The notes below the pieces were generated by a model. That model saw only the letters and a program-made list of their open reading frames with translations, did not search any database and was not told where the DNA came from. The position numbers and the translations under genes are program-made. Shown in pieces: positions 51,582 to 59,200 of a stretch of DNA of 64,000 nucleotides; position 1 is the stretch's first letter; every line of letters starts with the position of its first letter. The DNA comes from Arthrobacter sp. OAP107 (lineage in GTDB: Bacteria; Actinomycetota; Actinomycetes; Actinomycetales; Micrococcaceae), in contig NZ_JBEPOK010000001.1 in NCBI RefSeq assembly GCF_040546765.1, positions 496,001 to 560,000 on the forward strand, in the 5' to 3' direction.

Positions 51582-53095
51582 AGGGGCACCAGGCCGCCGA
51601 GGTTGCGGTACTTTTCGAGCCGTTGCGGGAGGAGGTCCGCCACCCCGGCGGCCGAGAGCGCGGCCAGTTCGTACTCGATGGCCTGGCCGAGGCGCTGGCA
51701 GAAGGCCCGGCCCTCGAGCGCTGCGTCGCCGCGTTCGTCGACGATGTGCTCCACCATGCCGTGGGCGTAGAGCGAGGCGACGTTGACGCCCTGCGCCTCG
51801 GACATGGCCGGGGCAAACTCGGTGCTGCGGTGCACGATGGCGCTGGCCCCTTCGGGCGGCAGCGGGGACAGCCAGGCATGCTGTGCAGCGATGGTGCGGT
51901 CGGCCGGGAACAGCGCCAGGGCGCCGCCGCCGGTGCCCTGCCCCATCAGCACGGAGACGGTGGGGGAGTTCAGGCCGATGAGGTCGTGGAGGGACCGGGC
52001 GATTTCGCCGGCCAGCCCGCCTTCTTCCGCCTCCCTGGACAGGGCGGCGCCGCCGGTGTCGATCACCGTCACCAGGGGCAGGCCGAGCTCCTCGGCCAGC
52101 CGCATGCCGCGGCGGGCTTCGCGCAGGGACGCCGGCCCCATGGCCGTCTGCTGCGAGGGCCGGGGCCGGGTGTGGCCTATCACCACGCAGGACTTCTGCC
52201 CGAAGCGGGCCAGCGCCAGCAGGAGTCCCGGGTCCTTTTCGCCCTGGCCGGTGCCGTTGAGCGGAAGGACGTCACGGGCTCCGTAGGCCAGCAGCTGCCG
52301 CAGGTCCGGGCGCCGCGGGTTCCGGGAGATTCCGATCGATTCCCAGGCTCCGGCGCCGGACGGTTTCACCGACAGCGTCCGCGGCGGCCGGACCCGCGCA
52401 GGGGGGCCGGCGACCAGGATGCTCAGGGCGCGGTCGACGACGTCGGACAGCTGCCACGGCGGGACCACCGCGTCCACGAGCCCCTTGTCGAAGAGGTTCT
52501 CGGCCACCTGCACGTTCTCCGGAAAAGGGGAACCGTACAGCGCCTCGTAGACCCGGGGCCCGAGGAACCCGAGGAGGGCGCCCGGCTCGGCCACGGTGAT
52601 GTGTCCGAGGGAGCCCCAGGAGGCCATGACCCCGCCGGTGGTGGGATGGCGGAGGTAGACGAGGTAGGGCAGGCCGGCCTGCCGGTGCGCCCGGACTGCC
52701 GCGCTGATTTTCACCATGGAGAGGAACGCGATGGTGCCCTCCTGCATGCGGGTTCCGCCCGACGCCGGTCCGGCCAGGAGCGGTAGCCCCTCCCGGGTGG
52801 CGCGTTCGACGGCGTTCACGATCCGTTCCGCTGCGGCGAGGCCGATGGAGCCGGCCAGGAAGCGGAATTCGCTGACGATGACGGCCACCCGCCGCCCGCG
52901 GATGAGGCCTTCACCGGTGAGGACGGACTCGTCCACGCCGGTCTTCTCCCGGGCCGCCGCGAGTTCCTGCCGGTATTCCGGGCTGGGGTCGGGGTCCGCC
53001 ACGGGGGAGTCCCAGGTGCGGTAGGAGCCGGGGTCGAGTACGGCGGCGATGAGTTCGGTGGCGTCCAGGTGGCGGGCCTTCTGGGCTGCGCTCAT
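51572..53095 (-). CDS. Acyl-CoA carboxyltransferase (fused beta-alpha AccD/AccA)
   Basis: 507 residues. The N-terminal crotonase-fold half (beta-type) carries RVAVIVSEFRFLAGSIGLAA and ASGGTRMQEGTIAFLSMVK. The C-terminal (alpha-type) half carries PLVTVIDTGGAALSREAEEG, LMGQGTGGGALALFPADRTI. No zinc ribbon and no biotin domain. Such proteins transfer CO2 between biotin and an acyl-CoA, or act in malonyl-CoA decarboxylation. Its ATG overlaps the CoA-transferase stop, linking it to malonate-like CoA chemistry. Confidence 0.85.
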   Translation of the reverse strand: MSAAQKARHLDATELIAAVLDPGSYRTWDSPVADPDPSPEYRQELAAAREKTGVDESVLTGEGLIRGRRVAVIVSEFRFLAGSIGLAAAERIVNAVERATREGLPLLAGPASGGTRMQEGTIAFLSMVKISAAVRAHRQAGLPYLVYLRHPTTGGVMASWGSLGHITVAEPGALLGFLGPRVYEALYGSPFPENVQVAENLFDKGLVDAVVPPWQLSDVVDRALSILVAGPPARVRPPRTLSVKPSGAGAWESIGISRNPRRPDLRQLLAYGARDVLPLNGTGQGEKDPGLLLALARFGQKSCVVIGHTRPRPSQQTAMGPASLREARRGMRLAEELGLPLVTVIDTGGAALSREAEEGGLAGEIARSLHDLIGLNSPTVSVLMGQGTGGGALALFPADRTIAAQHAWLSPLPPEGASAIVHRSTEFAPAMSEAQGVNVASLYAHGMVEHIVDERGDAALEGRAFCQRLGQAIEYELAALSAAGVADLLPQRLEKYRNLGGLVPLPL

Positions 53096-54342
53096 GCTCG
53101 GCGGCCCTCCCCGGCGGAGCCGGCGACGCCGGCAGCGGCGTCTGCCGGAACGAGGCCGAGCCACTGCCGAATCTGCTCGCCGTCCTGGTCCAGCAGCGGC
53201 GGAGCCGTGTGCTCCTTCAGCGTGGTTTCCGCGGTGTCCGCGGCGCTGAAGAAGCGCAGCGGCGGCCCCGGCAGGGTGACGTTGCCCAGGATCTTGTGGT
53301 CGACGTCGATCACCAGGCCCTGCGAATGGACCTGTTCCCATTCGTAGACCTCGTCCAGGGTGCGGACCTTGCCCGCCGGGATCCCGGCCTCGTTCAGCAT
53401 GGCGAGCAGCGGCTCCGCCTCGTACCCGGCGAACGCGCGTTCCACCTCATCGATGACCTTGTCCCGGTTCCGGACGCGCTCGGCGTTGGATGCGAACTCC
53501 GGCCGGGCCGCGTCGATGCCGAACGCCGAGGCAAACGTGCGCCACAGCTTCTCGCTGCCCACACTGATCTGCACGCGGCCCTGCCGGCAGCGGAACAGGC
53601 CGTACGGTGCGATGGACGGGTGGTGGTTGCCCTGGGCCTTGGGCACTTCGCCGGCAACGGTGGCACGGGTGCCCTGGAACGCGTGCACACCGATCAGGGC
53701 GGCAAGCAGCGAGGTCCGCACGATCTGCCCCTGGCCCGTCCGTTCGCGCTGAAGCAGCGCCGCGAGAGTGCCGAACGCCCCGTACATGCCGGAGAGGAGG
53801 TCCGCGATGGGAACGCCCACCCGCTGGGGGTCGTCCGGGCCGGAGCCGGTCAGGGACATCAGCCCGGCCTCACCCTGCAGGATCTGGTCGTAGCCGCTGC
53901 GGCGCGACTCCGGGCCGTCGTGCCCGAAACCGGTGATGGACAGGACCACCAGGGAAGGGTTCAGCGTGTGCATCTGCGCGGCGGAGAACCCGAGCCGGTC
54001 CAGCACGCCGGGGCGGAAGTTTTCAATCACGACGTCGGCCCGTTCCAGCAGTTCGCGCAGAACCGTCCGGCCGTCGTCGCTTTTCAGGTCCAGGGCGATG
54101 GATTCCTTGTTGCGGTTGCAGGAGAGGAAGTACGTGGCCTGGGGATCGTCCTCCGGGCCGACGAACGGCGGCCCCCAGCCGCGCGTATCGTCTCCCGTGC
54201 CGGGGTTCTCAACCTTGATGACCCGGGCGCCGAGGTCCGCCAGCATCATGCCGGCGTGCGGTCCGGCCAGGGCCCGGCTCAGGTCCACCACAAGATAACC
54301 GGCGAGGGGGCCTTCGGGCTGGGGCGTGGATTCATGGCTCAT
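53092..54342 (-). CDS. Class III CoA-transferase (CaiB/BaiF family)
   Basis: 416 residues. N-terminal GYLVVDLSRALAGPHAGMML with VIKVENPGTGDDTRGWGPPF; the catalytic Asp is expected in the LLSGMYGAFGTLAAL region (ADLLSG). C-terminal REP-like domain with GKVRTLDEVYEWEQV. It moves CoA between carboxylic acids, probably activating the acid imported by the neighbouring MatC-like carrier. AAGGAA precedes the ATG. Confidence 0.88.
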   Translation of the reverse strand: MSHESTPQPEGPLAGYLVVDLSRALAGPHAGMMLADLGARVIKVENPGTGDDTRGWGPPFVGPEDDPQATYFLSCNRNKESIALDLKSDDGRTVLRELLERADVVIENFRPGVLDRLGFSAAQMHTLNPSLVVLSITGFGHDGPESRRSGYDQILQGEAGLMSLTGSGPDDPQRVGVPIADLLSGMYGAFGTLAALLQRERTGQGQIVRTSLLAALIGVHAFQGTRATVAGEVPKAQGNHHPSIAPYGLFRCRQGRVQISVGSEKLWRTFASAFGIDAARPEFASNAERVRNRDKVIDEVERAFAGYEAEPLLAMLNEAGIPAGKVRTLDEVYEWEQVHSQGLVIDVDHKILGNVTLPGPPLRFFSAADTAETTLKEHTAPPLLDQDGEQIRQWLGLVPADAAAGVAGSAGEGRRA

Positions 54343-54408
54343 GCTGGGTGTTCCTTCTCTTGCTTGGAGGGGCTGCTGGTGCTGGTCCCGGGCATTTACG
54401 TCCGGCGG

Positions 54409-55800
54409 CTACATCCAGCCGGGGAGGACCATGACCAGCCAGGCGATGGCGGGGCCGGCAATGACGACGATGCCGCTGTAGGCCAGGATTTGCTTGTAGA
54501 ACCTGTCCTTGTCCACGTCCTCCGGGGCGTTGGCGAGTACCAGCGCGCCGTTGGTGGAGAACGGTGAGACGTCCACGATCGTGGCGGCGACGGCCAGGGC
54601 GGCGATGACGCCGACTGCACCGATCTCGCCGGTGGACAGGAACGGGACGGCCAGCGGGATGAGGGCGGCCAGGATGGCGGTGGAGGAGGCGAAGGCGGAG
54701 ACCACGGCGCCGATGTAGCAGATCAGCAGTGCTGCCAGCAGCGGCATCCCGAGGTGGGCGACGCTGTCAGAGACGAACTTGATGGTGCCCGCTTCCTCGA
54801 GGACGCCCACGAAGGTGAGCATGCCGCAGATCAGCAGGACGGTGGACCAGCTGATCTTGTTGATGGCGCCCTTCTGGGCGGCGGGGGAGACGAGGGCCAG
54901 GACCAGGGCGATGGTGATGGAGACGAAGCCGACGTCCACCTTGAAGCCGAGCGAGATGACGGCGAGCGCGATCAGGCCGGCAATGGTGACCAGTTGCGGG
55001 ACGGTGGCGCGGGCGCCGGAGGTTTGGGCCGAGTCAGGGGCTGATGAGGTGGAACCGGAGGTTCCCTTGCGGGCAACGCCGGAGGACGGGATGTCGGAGC
55101 CGGAGCCCTGCAGGGTGACACCGGCGGCGCGGGCGCCGACGCTCACGGCCATCCGGGACTCGGCGGCCTGCTCGACGAGCCTGCCGGTTTTGGTGAAGAG
55201 CAGTTTGCTGCCGCCCAGGACGATGAACAACACGACGGCGATGGCGAGGTTGAAGATGAAGCTGGCGAGGAAGATCGCCATCGGGCTGGCTTCGAGGTCA
55301 GTCTTGGCGATGATGCCGTTGACCGTGACGCCGTAGACGGCGATCGGGGAGAAGCCGCCGGCCTGCGCCCCGTGGATCACCATCATGCCCATCATCAGGG
55401 GGTTAATCCTGTGCTTCGCGGCGAAGCTCAGTGCGATTGGGGCGATGATCGCGACGGCGGCGGGAGAGAGGGCTCCCACTGCGGTGATAAGCGCGGTGAT
55501 GGCGAACATGACCCAGGGGATCAGCGCGACTTTATTGCCCACCAGCCGGACCGCGCCCCGCACCAGCAGGTCAATGGTCCCGTTGTTCTGGGCGATCGCA
55601 AAGAGATATGTGACGCCGACGATCGTCAGGAAAAGGCCGCCGGGGAAGTTGGCAAGAATGTCGCTGGTGGACATTCCCAGGACCACCGAGCCGAGCAGGA
55701 AGGCGCCTACGAAGGCCAGGGCGCCCATATTGAGCGGCAGGACCGTGGCCAGCAGGAACATCACCGCCAGGATGATGATGGAAAGGACGGGAGCGGACAT
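54409..55800 (-). CDS. MatC-like dicarboxylate/malonate carrier
   Basis: 463 residues, about 12 membrane segments in two halves split by a Ser/Gly-rich hydrophilic loop (about 215-265). MatC-type N-terminus (LPLNMGALAFVGAFLLGSVV) and conserved VGALSPAAVAIIAPIAL and SPFSTNGALVLANAPEDV. Members move malonate or related dicarboxylates. First gene of the minus-strand operon with CoA-transferase and carboxyltransferase; divergent from a GntR gene. Confidence 0.85.
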   Translation of the reverse strand: MSAPVLSIIILAVMFLLATVLPLNMGALAFVGAFLLGSVVLGMSTSDILANFPGGLFLTIVGVTYLFAIAQNNGTIDLLVRGAVRLVGNKVALIPWVMFAITALITAVGALSPAAVAIIAPIALSFAAKHRINPLMMGMMVIHGAQAGGFSPIAVYGVTVNGIIAKTDLEASPMAIFLASFIFNLAIAVVLFIVLGGSKLLFTKTGRLVEQAAESRMAVSVGARAAGVTLQGSGSDIPSSGVARKGTSGSTSSAPDSAQTSGARATVPQLVTIAGLIALAVISLGFKVDVGFVSITIALVLALVSPAAQKGAINKISWSTVLLICGMLTFVGVLEEAGTIKFVSDSVAHLGMPLLAALLICYIGAVVSAFASSTAILAALIPLAVPFLSTGEIGAVGVIAALAVAATIVDVSPFSTNGALVLANAPEDVDKDRFYKQILAYSGIVVIAGPAIAWLVMVLPGWM

Positions 55801-55859
55801 CGTTGTGCCTCCGGGGATGAGTTGATGTGATGGGGATTACAGGCTCACTGGCCTAGCCT

Positions 55860-55884
55860 CCTAGACACTAGGTGACTTTGTCAA
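55860..55884. promoter_or_regulatory. Operator/promoter between MatC-like operon and gntR
   Basis: CCTAG-ACA-CTAGG (55860-55872), perfect 5-bp arms, with a partial copy CCTAG just upstream (55852). A minus-strand TTGACA (55884-55879) is a likely -35 for the carrier operon, so the palindrome would sit between -35 and start site. Confidence 0.5.
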
Positions 55885-55927
55885 TACTCCTCCGCTAAGC
55901 TGATGCAAGAACGCCGGAAGGATGCGC

Positions 55928-56629
55928 ATGCCCAAGAAGACCGCAACGCAACAGATTTCCCGCGTCGCGCGCCCGCGGCTCTACGAGCAGCTCGTAGAGC
56001 AGCTGATGGACTTCATCGAGTCCGCCCAGCTGGGGCCGGGCGACACCCTGCCCGCCGAGCGGGACCTGGCCGAACGGCTGGGCGTCTCGCGGGCGACGCT
56101 TGCCCAGGCGCTGGTGGCCCTGGAGGTCCTCGGCGTCATTGACGTCCAGCACGGCACGGGTGCGGTGCTGGTCTACCGGCCCAACGTGCCCTCCGTGCTC
56201 AAGGGGCTGCGCGAGCACCGGAGCCGGCTGCCAGAGATTGTCGAAGCCCGCAGCACGCTCGAGGTCAAGCTGGCCGAGCTTGCCGCCGCGCGGCGCACCG
56301 ACGAGGACATGCAGGCGATCGACAAGGCACTCGACGTCATGGCGGAAGAGGTGGCCTCGGGCGCGAAGGGGGCCCATGGCGACGAACTGTTCCACCAGGC
56401 CATTACCGCGGCGGCGCACTCCGGCGTGCTGGCCCAGCTCATGACCTTCATCGCCGGGATGATCCTCGAAACGCGGCTCGAGTCGCTGGGGCAGCCCGGC
56501 CGGCCGGAGCAGTCGCTGGCTTCGCACCGCACGATCGCGGACGCCATCAGGGCCCAGGATTCGGAGGCCGCCGCGGCGGCCATGCTGGACCACATCACCC
56601 TCGTGTCCGACGTCGCCCTGCTGAAGTAA
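55928..56629 (+). CDS. GntR-family regulator (FadR subfamily), MatR-like
   Basis: 233 residues from ATG 55928 (GGAAGG at 6 nt; ATG 55922 is too close). Winged helix LPAERDLAERLGVSRATLAQ and GTGAVLVYRP, then an FCD domain (DELFHQAITAAAHSGVLAQL). Divergent from the MatC-like operon, as matR is in rhizobial malonate clusters, and likely its regulator. Followed after 4 nt by a glutamine amidotransferase. Confidence 0.88.
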   Translation: MPKKTATQQISRVARPRLYEQLVEQLMDFIESAQLGPGDTLPAERDLAERLGVSRATLAQALVALEVLGVIDVQHGTGAVLVYRPNVPSVLKGLREHRSRLPEIVEARSTLEVKLAELAAARRTDEDMQAIDKALDVMAEEVASGAKGAHGDELFHQAITAAAHSGVLAQLMTFIAGMILETRLESLGQPGRPEQSLASHRTIADAIRAQDSEAAAAAMLDHITLVSDVALLK

Positions 56630-56633
56630 GAAC

Positions 56634-57365
56634 GTGAAGCCGTTTCTGCTCCTCGCCTCGCGGGCCGAGGACGTCGCCGCGGAGGACGAATACGAGGCCT
56701 ACCTGCGCTTTTGCGGGCTGGAGCCTGACCAGCTGACACGGATCCGGATGGAGCGCGGGCCCCTCCCGGAACTGGATTTGGACCGCTATTCCGGGGTCAT
56801 CGTGGGCGGCAGCCCCTTCACCTCGAGCGACCCTGCCGAAAAGAAGAGCGAAGCCCAGCACCGCGTGGAACGCGAACTGTCCGGGCTGCTGGACCGGATC
56901 GTGGCCGAGGACTTCCCGTTCCTGGGCGCCTGCTACGGCGTGGGCACCCTTGGCCTGCACCAGGGCGCTGTGATTGACCGGACCTACGGCGAGCAGCTGG
57001 GCGGCGTGACCATCAGCCTGAGCCCGGATGGCCTGGAGGACCCGTTGCTCGCCGGCCTGCCCGCGCAGTTCACCGCCTTCACGGGGCACAAGGAAGGGTG
57101 CACCGTGCTGCCGCCGCACGCGGTCCTGCTGGCGAGCTCGGCGGCCTGCCCGGTGCACATGTTCCGGATCAAGCAGAACCTGTACGCCACGCAGTTCCAC
57201 CCCGAGCTCGACGCTGAAGGCCTTGTGACCCGGATCGACATCTACCGCCACGCCGGATACTTCCCGCCCGAATCCGCAGAGGAGCTGATGGCGGCGGCCC
57301 GGACCTTCACCGCCACCGAACCGATGAAGATCCTGCGGAACTTCGTGAAACTCTACGGCAGGTAA
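56634..57365 (+). CDS. Class I glutamine amidotransferase
   Basis: 243 residues from GTG 56634. Nucleophile Cys100 in FLGACYGVG, and the His-Glu pair in YATQFHPELD. It is a stand-alone GMP-synthase-like amidotransferase domain without a synthetase partner next to it. In related gene orders such proteins act on gamma-glutamyl compounds or small amides; the true substrate is not known. Position 4 nt after gntR suggests co-transcription. Confidence 0.88.
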   Translation: MKPFLLLASRAEDVAAEDEYEAYLRFCGLEPDQLTRIRMERGPLPELDLDRYSGVIVGGSPFTSSDPAEKKSEAQHRVERELSGLLDRIVAEDFPFLGACYGVGTLGLHQGAVIDRTYGEQLGGVTISLSPDGLEDPLLAGLPAQFTAFTGHKEGCTVLPPHAVLLASSAACPVHMFRIKQNLYATQFHPELDAEGLVTRIDIYRHAGYFPPESAEELMAAARTFTATEPMKILRNFVKLYGR

Positions 57366-57621
57366 GCGCAGCAGCGTTCCGGTCAGCTGCCAGGCTGTGG
57401 CGGGTCAACGTTCCCCATTGACTTCGGCCCGCGGAGGTCTACGGTTGAACTACGTCAACACTGATCTGTTGCGTGAGCGTGCGGCGAGGGGGCAGTCACA
57501 CCACCATATGCGGCTGTTGCACGGCCACGCCCCGTTGGCAGTCCGCACCTCGCCAGCGTGGGGCTTCTCCCCGGAGCCACCTTCAAATTCCAGGTCTCAA
57601 CCAAATCTGCAGGTACAGTCC

Positions 57622-58020
57622 ATGACCGCCAATTTCATTACCGCCCTAGCCGTCAAATCCTTCGATGAACCGGACAAGAAGAGGTGCCCGGACAAAGCCG
57701 AGGTGGACCTGGTCAGCGTCAACGACTTCTCCGTGGCCCGGCTGATCCTTGCCCCCGGCTGGCGCTGGTCCGAATGCACCAAGCCCACGGAACAGACTCC
57801 CTTCTGCGAGCACAACCACCTCGGGTTCTGCATCTCCGGTGCCATGGAGGTAGAGACGCCGGAGGGGACCCGCTCCTTCATCCGTGCCAACGACACCTAT
57901 GCGATTCCGCCCGGGCACGATGAATGGGTGGCGGGTTCCGAGCCGTTCGTGGCCGTTGAATTCCTTGGTGCGGCGTCGTTCGGGCGGCCGGTCAGCCGGG
58001 GCCTCCACGCCAGGATCTGA
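57622..58020 (+). CDS. Cupin-domain protein
   Basis: 132 residues from ATG 57622. Single beta-barrel cupin: LILAPGWRWSECTKP and CEHNHLGFCISGAMEVETPE, then YAIPPGHDEWVAGSEPFVAV, the two cupin motifs with likely metal-binding His/Glu. A longer frame up to 57397 adds a low-complexity tail and is not supported. Function unknown; could be a small-molecule-binding or dioxygenase-like protein. The 256 nt upstream hold no other element I can name. Confidence 0.8.
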   Translation: MTANFITALAVKSFDEPDKKRCPDKAEVDLVSVNDFSVARLILAPGWRWSECTKPTEQTPFCEHNHLGFCISGAMEVETPEGTRSFIRANDTYAIPPGHDEWVAGSEPFVAVEFLGAASFGRPVSRGLHARI

Positions 58021-58125
58021 CGGGCCCCTGCGGCGGCTTGGCCACGCGTCCTCTTATTGGCACGGCGTCCCGGAAGGGATAACGTCACTGCCATGGGATG
58101 CCGGTCCAGCTGAGGAGTCGCTGTC

Positions 58126-59142
58126 GTGGCCATTATCGATAACGCGGTGTACGTGGCCGGCCGCCGGACGGCTGATCCTGAGGGGCTGGAGGAGACCTAC
58201 TTCCTGCTGCGGCAGCGCGAGGGCATGGCCTGGATCGGGCTCTACCGGCCCGACCCCCATGAGTTGCGCTCGGTGGCGGACGAGTTCGAACTCAGCGAAC
58301 TGGCGGTCGAGGACGCGCTGACCGGACACCAGCGCGCCAAGCTTGAGCATTACGGTGAAACGCTCTTCCTGGTCCTGCGACCGGCGCGGTACCTCGACGA
58401 CGTCGAAAAGGTGGAGTTCGGCGAGATCCACGTCTTTGCCGGGCCGGATTTCGTGGTCACCGTCCGCCGGGCTGAATCACCGGACCTGGCGCGGGTGCGC
58501 CGCCGCATGGAATCCCAGCCGGAGTTCCTCGCCCTGGGTCCCGACGCCGTGCTGTACGCCATCCTGGACCAGGTGGTCGACGAGTACGAACCTGTCGCGG
58601 CCGGCCTGGAAAACGACATCGACGAGATCGAGGACGAGCTGTTCGGTGCGGACCCGGAAGTGTCCCGCCGCATCTACGAACTCTCCCGCCAGGTCATCAC
58701 CGTGCAGCGCGCCACCGGACCGCTCGCCGGAATCCTGCAGGCCCTGATCACCGGAACGCCGGACCACCACCCCGGCCCCGAACTCCAGGACCACCTCCGC
58801 GACGTGCTGGACCACGTCCTGCGCCTCAACGACCGGATCGCGTCCTTCCGGGCGCTGCTGCAGAACGCGCTCGCCGTGAACGCAGCCCTCGTGGCCCAGC
58901 GGCAGAACGACGAGATGCGCCGCCTCACCGAGTCCAGCTTCGCGCAGAGCGAGCAGGTCAAGAGGATCTCGTCGTGGGCCGCCATCCTCTTCGCGCCGAC
59001 GCTCATCGGAACGATTTACGGCATGAACTTCCACACGATGCCGGAACTCGACTGGATCTTCGGGTATCCCATGGCTCTGGGGCTGATGATCGGCATGGGA
59101 CTGATCCTGTATGCCGCCTTCAAACGCAACAACTGGATCTAG
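58126..59142 (+). CDS. corA: CorA-family Mg2+/Co2+ transporter
   Basis: 338 residues. Large cytosolic alpha/beta domain, long helices (EQVKRISSWAAILFAPTLIG) and two C-terminal membrane segments with the selectivity motif YGMNF between them. C-terminus is basic (KRNNWI). GTG start with a weak ribosome site. Mediates Mg2+ (or Co2+/Ni2+) influx. No regulatory riboswitch seen upstream. Confidence 0.9.
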   Translation: MAIIDNAVYVAGRRTADPEGLEETYFLLRQREGMAWIGLYRPDPHELRSVADEFELSELAVEDALTGHQRAKLEHYGETLFLVLRPARYLDDVEKVEFGEIHVFAGPDFVVTVRRAESPDLARVRRRMESQPEFLALGPDAVLYAILDQVVDEYEPVAAGLENDIDEIEDELFGADPEVSRRIYELSRQVITVQRATGPLAGILQALITGTPDHHPGPELQDHLRDVLDHVLRLNDRIASFRALLQNALAVNAALVAQRQNDEMRRLTESSFAQSEQVKRISSWAAILFAPTLIGTIYGMNFHTMPELDWIFGYPMALGLMIGMGLILYAAFKRNNWI

Positions 59143-59200
59143 GGAAAGCACAGTTTTACGCCGGTTTTTCCGCAGGAGCCGAAGCTTCATCGAAGCTTCC

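Noticed and set aside
57397..57621. N-terminal extension of the cupin protein
   Set aside because: Low-complexity, no family similarity; the cupin fold begins at MTANFITALAVK (57622).
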